From: Muribacter muris
GTDB lineage: Bacteria > Pseudomonadota > Gammaproteobacteria > Enterobacterales > Pasteurellaceae
Reading direction: 5' to 3'
Length of the DNA stretch: 45,194 nucleotides
Assembly (NCBI RefSeq): GCF_001038205.1
Contig: NZ_JWIZ01000054.1
Location: 1 to 45,194 of the forward strand
Numbering within the stretch: position 1 is the stretch's first letter; each line of letters opens with the position of its first letter. Positions 29,836-39,187 of the stretch are shown here, in pieces. The notes under the pieces were generated by a model. That model was not told the DNA's origin. It did not search any database and was given only the letters and a program-made list of their open reading frames with translations. A program made the translations under genes and the position numbers.

Positions 29836-29965
29836 TTAAAGCAGGTTTACAATATTCACCTCAAGCGGTTGGCTGAGCAGATCTCCAAACGCTTTCACTG
29901 CGGCAAAAATACGGCTGTTGAATATGCCATTCTAAATCCGCCATTGAGTGCCACTGTTCAATGTT
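29836..29965 (-). pseudogene. Remnant of an antibiotic biosynthesis monooxygenase (ABM) domain gene
   Basis: Behind dacA, two minus-strand reading frames join into the C-terminal half of a YgiN/ABM-type quinol monooxygenase. Frame one reads IEQWHSMADLEWHIQQPYF (to about 29906); a frameshift follows at the TATTTTTGCCG stretch; frame two then reads FAAVKAFGDLLSQPLEVNIV plus NLL and stops at 29836. The E-x-W...H...PHF/PYF...LLxxPLEV pattern is the end of the ABM fold. The N-terminal half is absent: the remnant begins 9 nt from the dacA stop codon and stop codons lie upstream in frame. A dead gene fragment. The identification is by eye. Confidence 0.55.
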
Positions 29966-29974
29966 TCATCAAGG

Positions 29975-31156
29975 CTAGTCAAACAAACCTTTAACGGTTA
30001 ATGCTAACCAGTCCCACGCTTTGCCGAAAATACCGGCTTCTTCCACTGCTTGCATCACTTGTAGGTTGATCGTTGCCAGATCTTTCCCGTTCAGTTGATA
30101 CACGATTTTCCCGACTACCTGACCTTTCGCCAGCGGCGCTTCAAGATTTTTCTTATCTAGTGTGAAGCGAGCCTTCAACTCGCCGGCTTTACCTTTCGGC
30201 ACGGTGATATAGCTGTCTTGCAATACGCCGAGTTGCACTTTGTTCAAATCGCCGTAATAGACGCTCTGCTCGGACACGCTCTGCCCCGCAATAAGCGGTT
30301 TGACCGTTTCAAAATTAGCAAAGCCCCATTGCAGTAATTTTTTACTTTCGACTTCACGGCCTTTGTAGGTCGGCACGCCCATTACCACAGACACAAGGCG
30401 GGTATTGCTGTTATACGCCGAAGCCACCAGATTATAACCGGCTTTATCGGTATGACCGGTTTTCATTCCGTCCACATTAATGGTTTTATCCCATAATAAG
30501 CCGTTGCGGTTAGGCTGCTTGATTTTATTGAAAGTAAACTCTTTTTCAGCGTAGATTTTATACTCGTCCGGCAAATCACGAATAATATGGATACCGAGCA
30601 ACGCCATATCACGTGCAGAGGAATATTGGTTTGCATCGTCCAAGCCGTGTACGGTGGTAAAATGGGTATTTTTCAAGCCGAATTGATGGGCATACTTATT
30701 CATCGTTTCAATAAAGGCTTGCTGAGAGCCGGAAATATGCTCCGCTGCTGCTACGCTGGCATCGTTACCGGAGACAATAATAATCCCTTTGTTCAGATCT
30801 TCCAGCGAAACCTGCTGATTGAGGTTGAGGAACATTTTAGACGAGCCGGGAAATTTTTGCCCCCACGAGCTTTCCGTTACCGTAATCATATCGCTGTTTT
30901 TTACTTTGCCGCTTTTTAACGCATCGCCAATCACATAGCTGGTCATCATTTTGGTTAAACTAGCAGGGTACTGACGCTGATCCGGATTTAACGCCGCCAA
31001 CACTGCCCCGGAGTTGTAATCCATTAAAATAAAGGTTTGGGCGTTCAGTTGCGGTGCAGGAATACCGTGCCCGATCTCATCGGCGTGGGCAAATTGCATA
31101 CTGGAAAATGCCAATGCGCACACACCGGCAGAAATGCGTAATTTTTTCTTTAACAT
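29975..31156 (-). CDS. dacA: D-alanyl-D-alanine carboxypeptidase (PBP5/6 type)
   Basis: 393 aa. It trims the terminal D-Ala from peptidoglycan pentapeptides. Signal peptide to about residue 25 (FAHA/DE); catalytic SxxK motif S66-LT-K69 (PASLTKMM), SGN in IIVSGNDASVA, and KTG in DGMKTGHTDKAGYN. The PBP5 C-terminal domain ends in an amphipathic anchor (KAWDWLALTVKGLFD) that tethers it to the outer face of the inner membrane. Last gene of rsfS-rlmH-mrdA-rodA-rlpA-dacA, 12 nt after rlpA. Confidence 0.96.
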   Translation of the reverse strand: MLKKKLRISAGVCALAFSSMQFAHADEIGHGIPAPQLNAQTFILMDYNSGAVLAALNPDQRQYPASLTKMMTSYVIGDALKSGKVKNSDMITVTESSWGQKFPGSSKMFLNLNQQVSLEDLNKGIIIVSGNDASVAAAEHISGSQQAFIETMNKYAHQFGLKNTHFTTVHGLDDANQYSSARDMALLGIHIIRDLPDEYKIYAEKEFTFNKIKQPNRNGLLWDKTINVDGMKTGHTDKAGYNLVASAYNSNTRLVSVVMGVPTYKGREVESKKLLQWGFANFETVKPLIAGQSVSEQSVYYGDLNKVQLGVLQDSYITVPKGKAGELKARFTLDKKNLEAPLAKGQVVGKIVYQLNGKDLATINLQVMQAVEEAGIFGKAWDWLALTVKGLFD

Positions 31157-31168
31157 ATTAAGTCCCGT

Positions 31169-32137
31169 TTATTTTGCTGAATAATGAATAGATTGATAAT
31201 GCGCCAATTTCACAATCTGCTTTTTCACGCTCTTGCTTTCGCTGAGATTGGTAACGGCGATCACTACCCGATACTGCTTACCGACTTTTTCAACATAGGC
31301 TTTTTGCTTTACCGCTCTTGCGATTTTTTTCGCCTCTTTTTCGTTATCGGTTATCACGGTTAAACTTGGCGAAGGCTGTTTGGTCGCTTTGGAAGCGGTC
31401 TGTTTTTCCGGTTTTTTTGCCGAAATCTCCGCTTTAATCGCCAGGCTGTTTCCTGACCCTTTCACCCTAAAGGCTAACCCCTCTTTTTGTGCCAGCTTGC
31501 GTAAACTCTCCGCGCCTTTGCCGATGATGTAACCTTGGCTATCCACCTGCATCGCTTCCACCCGCACTTTTGCGACACCGGAATGAAACATACCGATTTC
31601 ACGAGCCGCCGCTACCGACAGATCAATAATACGGGCTTTGCTGAACGGACCTCGATCGTTGATTTTCACAATCACCTTACGCCCATTGCGTAAATTGGTA
31701 ACTAACGCATAAGAACCTAACGCTAAGGTTTTATGCGCCGCCGTATAGGCATTTTTATTGAAGATCTCACCGCTTGCGGTTTTTCGCCCGTGGAACATTC
31801 CGCCATAATAGCTGGCAACGCCCGTTTGACTATACAGACGAGATGCCTCTTTGCTGATCGTTGTATGCGTTTTACCTTTTTCACGGTAACTGTAACGCTT
31901 CGTGCTGACTTTAGTCGGCTGCAACTTTGCCCCTTTCACGCCGTAAAGGGTTTTGGTTTCATTTGCCATAGCTGACGGCTTTTTTTGAGTAACCGCCGTT
32001 TTCTTGGTTGCTTTTTTCACCACTGTCTTTTTTGGTGATGACTTTTTTATCGAACCTTTAGTTGCACCAAAACTCTGCGTGGGCAACAATGCCATTAAGA
32101 TTGCCATCAATACGGCGGCAAATTTTGTGAATTTCAT
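31169..32137 (-). CDS. rlpA: RlpA-type septal lytic transglycosylase with SPOR domain
   Basis: 322 aa. RlpA proteins cleave naked glycan strands at division sites. An N-terminal signal (MKFTKFAAVLMAILMALLPTQSFG/A) is followed by a Lys-rich linker, the double-psi beta-barrel (GVASYYGGMFHGRKTASGEIFNKNAYTAAHKTLALG...VKINDRGPFSKARIIDLS, with catalytic-site Glu and Asp) and a C-terminal SPOR domain (LTVITDNEKEAKKIARAVKQKAYVEKVGKQYRVVIA). There is no lipobox cysteine in the signal, although E. coli RlpA is a lipoprotein, so this one may be soluble in the periplasm. Between rodA and dacA as in other gammaproteobacteria. Confidence 0.93.
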   Translation of the reverse strand: MKFTKFAAVLMAILMALLPTQSFGATKGSIKKSSPKKTVVKKATKKTAVTQKKPSAMANETKTLYGVKGAKLQPTKVSTKRYSYREKGKTHTTISKEASRLYSQTGVASYYGGMFHGRKTASGEIFNKNAYTAAHKTLALGSYALVTNLRNGRKVIVKINDRGPFSKARIIDLSVAAAREIGMFHSGVAKVRVEAMQVDSQGYIIGKGAESLRKLAQKEGLAFRVKGSGNSLAIKAEISAKKPEKQTASKATKQPSPSLTVITDNEKEAKKIARAVKQKAYVEKVGKQYRVVIAVTNLSESKSVKKQIVKLAHYQSIHYSAK

Positions 32138-32179
32138 TCAATCCTCCTTAAATTCCCCTGCACGATGCAGACGATTGCG

Positions 32180-33304
32180 TTATTTTAATTTATTAAACGG
32201 ATTATTTTTGTCCTTACGTTCACGGTGAACATAAGCGGACATCATCAACCCAAAAGCTGCCATCAGGGTAACATAGGACGTTCCCCCATAGCTAAACAGA
32301 GGTAAAGGCACGCCCACTACAGGCAAAATCCCGCTTACCATACCAATATTAACGAACACATACACAAAAAACAGCAATGCCGTGCCGCCGGATAAAATCC
32401 GCCCGAATGCCGTGCCGGCTTTTGCGCCGATCGTCAGCCCGCGAGCGATAATAAACAGATAGATCGCCAATAAAATCAACACGCCGATCAAGCCGTGTTC
32501 TTCACCCAATACCGCAAAAATAAAATCCGTATGGGGTTCGGGCAAAAATTCCAACTGTGATTGTGTGCCTTCCATCCAGCCTTTGCCTTCAATCCCCCCC
32601 GAGCCAATCGCAATTTTCGATTGGATAATGTGATACCCCGAACCGAGCGGATCTTTTTCCGGATCAATCAGCGTCATTACCCGTGTTTTCTGGTAGTCGT
32701 GCATTAAATAGAACCACATTATCGGGATAAAACCGGCTAAGAATACAACACCCGCGCCGATCAGCTTCCAGCTCAAACCGGCAAGGAATAAGACAAAAAT
32801 CCCCGCCGCACACACCAAAATAGATGTACCTAAATCCGGCTGTAACGCCACCAATAAGGTTGGCACAATAATCATCGCCAAAGCAATAAAGGTATCCCGA
32901 AAATCCGGTGGTAGCGGACGCTTGCCTAAATAAGTCGCCACCATTAGCGGCACGGCAAGTTTAGCAATTTCAGACGGCTGAAAGCGAATAAAGCCCAAAT
33001 TCAGCCAACGCTGCGCGCCCTTACTGGTTTCCCCTGCCACATCGACCAACACGAGTAGGATAATGCACACCACATACAGATACGGGGCAAGTTTTTCATA
33101 AAAGCGTGGCGGGAAAAATGCCATCACCAGCATTAGCCCCAAGCCTAAGCCGACTTGGAATAGGCGGCTGATAAACATTTTTTCACTGCCGCCGCTGGCA
33201 CTATACAATACAATTAAACCATAGCCGGTAACCGCCAGCAGACCGGTCAGCAGGAAAATATCCAATGCGAACACTTTCCAAAAACGAGCTAAAAATTTAT
33301 TCAC
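32180..33304 (-). CDS. rodA: Rod-shape glycosyltransferase RodA (MrdB, SEDS family)
   Basis: 374 aa. Polymerises lipid II in the elongasome with PBP2. About ten transmembrane segments; SEDS features include [48 protein letters not shown] and [25 protein letters not shown]. The GTG at 33304 with GGGGAA six bases upstream is chosen: it overlaps the mrdA stop by 8 nt (GTGAATAA). ATGs further upstream inside mrdA lack a ribosome binding site. Essential for rod shape. Confidence 0.95.
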   Translation of the reverse strand: MNKFLARFWKVFALDIFLLTGLLAVTGYGLIVLYSASGGSEKMFISRLFQVGLGLGLMLVMAFFPPRFYEKLAPYLYVVCIILLVLVDVAGETSKGAQRWLNLGFIRFQPSEIAKLAVPLMVATYLGKRPLPPDFRDTFIALAMIIVPTLLVALQPDLGTSILVCAAGIFVLFLAGLSWKLIGAGVVFLAGFIPIMWFYLMHDYQKTRVMTLIDPEKDPLGSGYHIIQSKIAIGSGGIEGKGWMEGTQSQLEFLPEPHTDFIFAVLGEEHGLIGVLILLAIYLFIIARGLTIGAKAGTAFGRILSGGTALLFFVYVFVNIGMVSGILPVVGVPLPLFSYGGTSYVTLMAAFGLMMSAYVHRERKDKNNPFNKLK

Positions 33305-35243
33305 GGCGTTCCCCATTATTGACAGGCGGTGCGTTATCGTCATTTTTTTGCAAATCCGGACGTGCTACGGATTGGTTCAACGCATAATCCATCACTTTAC
33401 GTCCCATTGGCGCAGCCGTGCTACCACCACCGCCGGCATTTTCTAAAATCACCGCCACCACCACCGTTGGATTGTCGTAAGGTGCATAGCCGATAAACCA
33501 GCCGTGATCGTGCAATTTCTTTGAGATTGCGTGCTTGTTATAGGTCGCACCTTTTAAGCTGAACACCTGCGCCGTCCCCGTTTTACCTGCCGCACGGTAA
33601 GACGCACCGGCAAAGGCTTTTCGCCCCGTCCCATTGCTGGCGTTAATCACATTGTACATACCGAGCTTGGCAATCTGCCAGTAACGGGCCGGCACGTTTT
33701 TAATATCGTCATACAGCAGCGGATCTTGATAAGGGATCGTTTCAGTGGACATAATCTCTTTCATTAAATGCGGGGTATTCACCCGTCCGTTATTGATAAG
33801 CACCGCCGTTGCCTTCGCTAATTGCAACGGCGTGGAAATCCAATAGCCCTGCCCAATGCCGACAGAAATGGTATCCCCCGGAATCCAGCCTTTTTTATAG
33901 CGTTTCTGTTTCCACTCACGGCTTGGCATAATCCCTGAGGATTCTTCGTGCAAATCAATGCCGGTTTTGACCCCAAAACCGAACATTTTCATCCAATCGG
34001 ACATTTTATCGATCCCCATATCGTAGGCGAGCTGATAAAAATAGGTATCCGACGACTCGGTGATTGCTTTATTCACATCTGTGCTGCCGTGTCCGCTTTT
34101 TTTCCAATCCCGAAAGCGTTGGGTTGTACCGGGTAAGAGCCAGTAGCCGGGGTCAAACACGGTTTTAGTCGGCGTAATTTTGCCTTCCGCCAAGCCCGCC
34201 ACTGCCATAAACGGTTTAATCGTGGAGGCGGGTGGGTAAGTCCCTTGCGTTGCCCGACTGTACAAAGGGCGGTCAGGATCGTCCAATACTTGCTTATAAT
34301 CCTTACCTGAAATGCCGTCCACAAACAGATTATTGTCGTAACTCGGTGTCGTTACCATCGCTAAAATACTACTATCACGAGGGTCAAGCACCACCACCGA
34401 GCCTCGATGATTACCGAGTAAATCGGCAACATAGCGTTGCAGTTCGACATCAATGGTCAAGCGAATACTGCCGCCGGCAACCGCCGCTTGATCCCGCAGT
34501 TTGCGGATCACTTTGCCCCGGTTATTGATTTCCACTTCTTCAAAACCGGTTGTGCCGTGAAGCTGATCTTCATAAAACTTCTCAATCCCCAGTTTTCCAA
34601 TATCGTGCGAGCCAGCATAATTACCGAATTTCCCCTCATCTTGCAGCCGTTTTTTATCCTTATCGTTAATTTTAGCGACATAGCCGAGAATATGGGTCAT
34701 TATTTCGCCGTACGGGTAATTCCGTTTGAAATAGGGGTGAATATCCATTCCCTGAAAACGATGCTGATTGACCGAAAAGCGGGCGATCTGCTCTTCGGTC
34801 AAATCCGGTTTAAGCAAAATCGGCGTATAGCGAGACGAACGTTTCTTTTCCTTACGAAAATTATCAATATCCGCCTCGCTCAAACCGACCAACGCCTGCA
34901 ATTCCGCCAGCGTTTGCTCTAAATTATCCACCTTTTCCGGCACAATATATAAGCCGAAAAAGGTTAAGTTTTCCGCCAATACTTTACCGTTACGATCGTA
35001 AATCAGCCCTCTTGTCGGCGTAACCGGCAACAACTTGATGCGATTGCCGTTGGAACGGGTTTGGTAGGATTCATAGTCGGTAATTTGCAAATGATATAGA
35101 TTCGTCAGCAAAATGCCCGTCAGCCCTAATACGCCGAGAAAAGCAATCAACGCCCGACGGATAAACAGATTTAACTCTGCCTGCCCGTTGCGGACTTTTT
35201 CGTAGTGTTTGGGTTTCGTTAATTTGCCCAGTTTGCCAAACAT
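33297..35243 (-). CDS. mrdA: Penicillin-binding protein 2 (MrdA)
   Basis: 648 aa. The elongation-specific transpeptidase, single-pass inner-membrane protein (transmembrane segment about residues 30-50). The pedestal domain contains [18 protein letters not shown]; the catalytic domain has S340-TI-K343 (PPASTIKPF), SSD at 397-399 and KTGTAQVF near residue 555. Partner of RodA, which follows with overlap. Stop TAA at 33299-33297. Downstream of rlmH with a 6-nt gap. Confidence 0.97.
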   Translation of the reverse strand: MFGKLGKLTKPKHYEKVRNGQAELNLFIRRALIAFLGVLGLTGILLTNLYHLQITDYESYQTRSNGNRIKLLPVTPTRGLIYDRNGKVLAENLTFFGLYIVPEKVDNLEQTLAELQALVGLSEADIDNFRKEKKRSSRYTPILLKPDLTEEQIARFSVNQHRFQGMDIHPYFKRNYPYGEIMTHILGYVAKINDKDKKRLQDEGKFGNYAGSHDIGKLGIEKFYEDQLHGTTGFEEVEINNRGKVIRKLRDQAAVAGGSIRLTIDVELQRYVADLLGNHRGSVVVLDPRDSSILAMVTTPSYDNNLFVDGISGKDYKQVLDDPDRPLYSRATQGTYPPASTIKPFMAVAGLAEGKITPTKTVFDPGYWLLPGTTQRFRDWKKSGHGSTDVNKAITESSDTYFYQLAYDMGIDKMSDWMKMFGFGVKTGIDLHEESSGIMPSREWKQKRYKKGWIPGDTISVGIGQGYWISTPLQLAKATAVLINNGRVNTPHLMKEIMSTETIPYQDPLLYDDIKNVPARYWQIAKLGMYNVINASNGTGRKAFAGASYRAAGKTGTAQVFSLKGATYNKHAISKKLHDHGWFIGYAPYDNPTVVVAVILENAGGGGSTAAPMGRKVMDYALNQSVARPDLQKNDDNAPPVNNGERRE

Positions 35244-35249
35244 TGCACG

Positions 35250-35717
35250 TTATTCTCGGTGATAAGGGTGATTGGTGGTTAAAGACCACGCCCGATACAA
35301 ACTTTCCGCGACCACCACTCGCACGAGTGGGTGCGGTAGGGTCAGCGGGGAAAGCGACCAACTTTGCTCCGCCGCCGCTTTACATTCGGGAGAAAGCCCC
35401 TCCGGCCCGCCGATGAGCAGGCACACATCCCGCCCGTCATTTTTCCAACTTTCCAACTGCTCGGCAAGTTGCGGGGTCGTCCAAGGTTTACCGGGAATAT
35501 CTAAGCTGACAATCCGCCCCCGCCCGCAAGCGTTGAGCATCAACCGTCCTTCCTGTTCCAAAATACGTTTAATATCAGCATTTTTACCCCGTTTACCCGC
35601 CGGAATTTCCACCAGCTCAAACGGCATATCTTTGGGAAAGCGGCGCTGATATTCTTCAAATCCTTTTGTTACCCAATCGGGCATTTTAGTTCCCACCGCA
35701 ATTAACTGAATTTTCAT
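35250..35717 (-). CDS. rlmH: 23S rRNA pseudouridine-1915 N3-methyltransferase RlmH
   Basis: 155 aa. SPOUT-class methyltransferase that modifies pseudouridine 1915 in helix 69 of 23S r[48 protein letters not shown], the knot region [14 protein letters not shown] and the end [17 protein letters not shown] are diagnostic. The ATG shares its A with the rsfS stop (TAATG), so the two are translationally coupled. A start three codons earlier lacks a ribosome binding site. Confidence 0.97.
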   Translation of the reverse strand: MKIQLIAVGTKMPDWVTKGFEEYQRRFPKDMPFELVEIPAGKRGKNADIKRILEQEGRLMLNACGRGRIVSLDIPGKPWTTPQLAEQLESWKNDGRDVCLLIGGPEGLSPECKAAAEQSWSLSPLTLPHPLVRVVVAESLYRAWSLTTNHPYHRE

Positions 35718-36031
35718 TAGATCCACAATTTTTCGAGTTGATACAATTCGCGGCTTTCCCGTTGCAGAATATGCACAATTGCCTGCCCGAAGTCGATCAC
35801 AATCCAGTCGGCAACGGCTTTGCCTTCGTGAGCAAATACCTCAACGCCGGCTTTTTTACTCTCTTCAATCAGATTATCGGCAGTAGATGCCACGTGGCGA
35901 CTCGAAGTGCCGGTGCAGAGGATCATTGTATCGGTAATGCTGGATTTTCCTTTGACATCAATTGCTTGAATCTCTTGTGCTTTTAAACCTGACAGGGTTT
36001 CAACTAAAAAATCAACTAAATTCTGTGCCAT
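35717..36031 (-). CDS. rsfS: Ribosomal silencing factor RsfS
   Basis: 104 aa. Binds L14 (rplN, in this window) on the 50S subunit and blocks subunit joining in starvation. [51 protein letters not shown] and the C-terminal [34 protein letters not shown] cover the family. The start MAQNLV gives the usual length; AGAAG about 10 nt upstream is a weak ribosome binding site. In-frame ATGs at 36049 and 36082 are possible but less likely. First gene of the rod-shape operon here. Confidence 0.95.
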   Translation of the reverse strand: MAQNLVDFLVETLSGLKAQEIQAIDVKGKSSITDTMILCTGTSSRHVASTADNLIEESKKAGVEVFAHEGKAVADWIVIDFGQAIVHILQRESRELYQLEKLWI

Positions 36032-36050
36032 ATTATATGTTCTTCTCATT

Positions 36051-36060
36051 ACAAGCGGTC
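36051..36060 (+). repeat. DNA uptake signal, Apl type
   Basis: Perfect ACAAGCGGTC followed by GGTTTTGCCGATTTTTTGGCAA, just upstream of rsfS. Another core (ACCGCTTGT, minus orientation) lies at 36208-36216 in the same noncoding stretch. Confidence 0.85.
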
Positions 36061-36264
36061 GGTTTTGCCGATTTTTTGGCAATGTTGATTGTACCGACCT
36101 AAGATAATAAAGGTATAAAAGGGGTGAAGTATAGCATAGAAATCAGGCGCATTCGGCAGCCCGTCAAAAAGAAAGCGGTGGGATTTGCAAAAAATCGTGC
36201 TAATCTCACCGCTTGTAGAGGTACTCAATGGAGTGTTTTTTTATTGTGTTGTGTTTGCTGTTTG

Positions 36265-37662
36265 CTAGGTTTGATCGTCTTTCGGCAGATACTCAATGCG
36301 AATATTAAGGCTAGCGAGAATGATCGCAATCACCGGAATGGTGTAATTCATCACTGCATAAGGGGCATATTCAAACGCACTGACCTGCAACATTGAGAAG
36401 GCAAATACCCCACAGGTGTTCCACGGCACAAGTACGGAAGTTACCGTGCCGCCGTCTTCCAATGCACGGGAAAGATTTTTTGAACTTAGCCCTTTATTTT
36501 GATAGGCGGTTACATACATTCTGCCCGGTAATAAAATGGAGATATATTGCTCGGAGGTGGTAATGTTGGTTACAATTGCCGAAAAAATGGTGGCAATAAT
36601 CAGGCTGGAGGCTTTTTTGGCGAAGTTTAAAATCGTTTCCACCACAGAACGTAGCATTCCCGTTTGCTCGGCAATACCGCCAAAAGTCATTGCCACAATC
36701 GTCAATGAAATGGTGTACATCATTGACTCAATCCCGCCCCGATTAAACAGCGTGTCGATCATTTCGTGCCCGCTCTCAATTTTATAGCCGTCGTGCAAGG
36801 TTTTCACTGCAACCGCTACCTCGCCGCCTTGTACAAAAATATGGCAGAGCCAGCCCATTAAAATCCCCGCGGTCAATGCAGGCAATGCCGGCACTTTCTT
36901 CGCAACTAATACCACTACCAATACCGGCACCGCTAATAACCACGGCGAAATCACGAAATTCCGCTCCATTGCCTGCATAATATCGGTGATTTTACTTAAA
37001 TCTACATTATCGTTAGCAAACTGAAAGCCCATATAAAGATAGACGCCAAGTGCAATAATAAACGCCGGTACGGAGGTAATAAACATATGGCGAATATGGT
37101 CAAACAGCGGTGTGCCGGTAATACCCGCAGCAAGATTGGTAGTATCCGAGAGCGGCGACATTTTATCGCCGAAGTACGCACCGGAGATCACCGCACCAGC
37201 CACCATCGGTGCCGGAATGCCGATACTCAACCCGATACCCATTGCCGCTACGCCGATTGTCCCCATTGTTGACCACGAACTACCGATTGCCAAGGTTACA
37301 ATGGCACAGATAATACAAATGGTAAACAAAAACAGCGAGGGTGAAATCAGCTTCAAGCCATAGTAAATCATCGTGGCGACAATGCCGCCGCCCAGCCACG
37401 CCCCAATAGTCAGCCCAATCATAATGATGATGACTATCGCAGGTAACGCCATTTTAATGCCACGATAAATCCCTTTTTCAATCGTATCCCAGCTATAACC
37501 AAAATAGAGTGCGATACAACTGGCGGTAACCGCCCCAATCAACAACGGCACGTGTGGCGAGGCTTCAAATTTAATAATTGCCACCGCCATTACGCTGACC
37601 ATCACGACAATCGGTAGTACGGAATAAATAAAGGGAATACGAATATCTTGTTGTGTTTGCAT
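36265..37662 (-). CDS. nhaC: NhaC family Na+/H+ antiporter
   Basis: 465 aa. Inner-membrane protein with about eleven to twelve hydrophobic segments. NhaC/ion-transporter family blocks: IVIIIMIGLTIGAWLGGGIVATMIYYGLKLISPSLF, AIGSSWSTMGTIGVAAMGIGLSIGIPAPMVAGAVISGAYFGDKMSPLSDTTNLAAGITG, and LLPGRMYVTAYQNKGLSSKNLSRALEDGGTVTSVLVPWNTCG. The family exchanges Na+ for H+, but members also exchange organic acids or amino acids (e.g. malate-lactate). Strong GGAGG before the ATG. It follows rocD with a 55-nt gap on the same strand, which leaves open a link to amino acid transport. Confidence 0.88.
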   Translation of the reverse strand: MQTQQDIRIPFIYSVLPIVVMVSVMAVAIIKFEASPHVPLLIGAVTASCIALYFGYSWDTIEKGIYRGIKMALPAIVIIIMIGLTIGAWLGGGIVATMIYYGLKLISPSLFLFTICIICAIVTLAIGSSWSTMGTIGVAAMGIGLSIGIPAPMVAGAVISGAYFGDKMSPLSDTTNLAAGITGTPLFDHIRHMFITSVPAFIIALGVYLYMGFQFANDNVDLSKITDIMQAMERNFVISPWLLAVPVLVVVLVAKKVPALPALTAGILMGWLCHIFVQGGEVAVAVKTLHDGYKIESGHEMIDTLFNRGGIESMMYTISLTIVAMTFGGIAEQTGMLRSVVETILNFAKKASSLIIATIFSAIVTNITTSEQYISILLPGRMYVTAYQNKGLSSKNLSRALEDGGTVTSVLVPWNTCGVFAFSMLQVSAFEYAPYAVMNYTIPVIAIILASLNIRIEYLPKDDQT

Positions 37663-37676
37663 AGTTCCTCCTGCTT

Positions 37677-37685
37677 ACAAGCGGT
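37677..37685 (+). repeat. DNA uptake signal core between rocD and nhaC
   Basis: ACAAGCGGT followed by TATTTTTTCT and TTTTTTGCAA, the extended consensus with T in place of the last C. It lies in the rocD-nhaC spacer. Confidence 0.7.
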
Positions 37686-37717
37686 TATTTTTTCTCTGTT
37701 TTTTGCAAGCAGTCTGC

Positions 37718-38911
37718 TTAACTTAATACTTCACGAATGCGTGCCAACGCCCAGTCGAGATCCGCTTTTTCAATCACGAGTGGTGGGGCAAAGCGAATCA
37801 CCGTATCGTGCGTTTCTTTACATAACAAACCTTTTTCTTTTAAGGCTTCGCAGTACGGGCGAGCGGCTTCGTGTAATTCCAAACCGATGAACAAGCCACG
37901 CCCCCGCACCTCTTTAATGGAAGGGTGCTGGATTTTTTTCAATTCCGCTAAGAAATAGTCGCCCAATTCCCGTGAACGCTCGGCGAGATTCTCTTCAATC
38001 AGTACATCAAGCGAAGCGATTGATACGGCACAAGCTAACGGATTTCCCCCGAAAGTCGAGCCGTGCGAGCCGGGGTTAAACACCCCTAAAATAGCTTTGT
38101 CCGCCACCACACAGGAAATCGGGAAGACCCCGCCACCTAACGCTTTACCGAGAATATACATATCCGGCTCAAACCCTTCCCACTCGCAGGCAAACAATTT
38201 ACCGGTACGCCCAAGCCCCGCTTGGATTTCATCGGCGATAAAGAGGACATTATTTTGCTGACAGAGTTGGTAGGCTTGTTTGAGGAAATCTTTTGGTGGG
38301 ATAATGATGCCGGCTTCGCCTTGAATCGGTTCGACTAAGAAAGCGGCGGTGTTAGGGGTAATCGCCTGCTTTAATGCCTCCAAATCACCGTACGGAACTA
38401 GCTTAATCCCCGGCAATAACGGCCCGAAGCCCCGTTGGTAGTCCGGATCGGAAGAGAGCGACACCGCCGCCATTGTCCGCCCGTGGAAATTGCCTACGCA
38501 AGCGATAATTTCCGCCCGATTTTCTGCAATACCCTTGACATCATAGCCCCAACGGCGTGCCGCCTTGATCGCCGTTTCAACCGCTTCCGCCCCCGTATTC
38601 ATCGGCAAAGCCATTGATTTTTTGGTTAATTGGCAGATTTTTTCATACCAAATACCAAGTTGATCATTATAAAACGCCCGAGAAGTGAGGGTAACTTTGT
38701 CCGCCTGATCTTTTAACGCCTGCACGATTTTCGGGTGGCAATGCCCTTGATTGACCGCCGAATACGCACTGAGCATATCCAAATAACGTTTGCCCTCCGG
38801 ATCTTCGACCCAAATCCCCTTCGCCTTGCTAATCACAATCGGCAAAGGAAGATAATTGCGTGCGCCATACTGTTCGGTTTGAGAGATAAGTTGCTGAGAT
38901 AAAGCAGACAT
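37718..38911 (-). CDS. rocD: Ornithine aminotransferase (ornithine-oxo-acid transaminase)
   Basis: 397 aa. Class III PLP enzyme: L-ornithine + 2-oxoglutarate to glutamate-5-semialdehyde + glutamate, linking arginine/ornithine breakdown to proline and glutamate. Blocks: [101 protein letters not shown] and the PLP lysine in [11 protein letters not shown]. These fit RocD better than ArgD or GabT. AAGGA precedes the ATG. No arginase or proline dehydrogenase nearby; the partner gene is nhaC. Confidence 0.9.
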   Translation of the reverse strand: MSALSQQLISQTEQYGARNYLPLPIVISKAKGIWVEDPEGKRYLDMLSAYSAVNQGHCHPKIVQALKDQADKVTLTSRAFYNDQLGIWYEKICQLTKKSMALPMNTGAEAVETAIKAARRWGYDVKGIAENRAEIIACVGNFHGRTMAAVSLSSDPDYQRGFGPLLPGIKLVPYGDLEALKQAITPNTAAFLVEPIQGEAGIIIPPKDFLKQAYQLCQQNNVLFIADEIQAGLGRTGKLFACEWEGFEPDMYILGKALGGGVFPISCVVADKAILGVFNPGSHGSTFGGNPLACAVSIASLDVLIEENLAERSRELGDYFLAELKKIQHPSIKEVRGRGLFIGLELHEAARPYCEALKEKGLLCKETHDTVIRFAPPLVIEKADLDWALARIREVLS

Positions 38912-39187
38912 AATACGTCCTTATTGTTAATCAAATGTTAAACACCCGTCGATTGTAACAACTTTTACGCAAAAGGAACGAAAAATTTGTGAAATTTATG
39001 ATCTAGTTCTCATTTTTGTTTATCCGAAGAATGCGTCTCTTACTTTTTTATGAAGTGCTTAGGTAAAAATGCTGTAAGAACATCTTCTACAATCATATAT
39101 AACGCTCTTTAATAATTTTAGTAGAGTCCCTGCCTAAAATTTGTTAGACTTTTTTCAACATCCTCTCCAATACACTCGAATTTTATT
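38912..39187. other. Divergent noncoding region, rocD / T6SS
   Basis: AT-rich region between rocD (minus) and tagH (plus). It must contain both promoters. No uptake signal, hairpin or convincing small ORF is visible. The tagH ATG at 39188 has no clear Shine-Dalgarno. Confidence 0.5.

Noticed and set aside
29836-29965. ybeD (DUF493) after dacA
   Set aside because: The usual neighbour of dacA was expected, but the peptide pattern does not fit YbeD; it fits the ABM fold.
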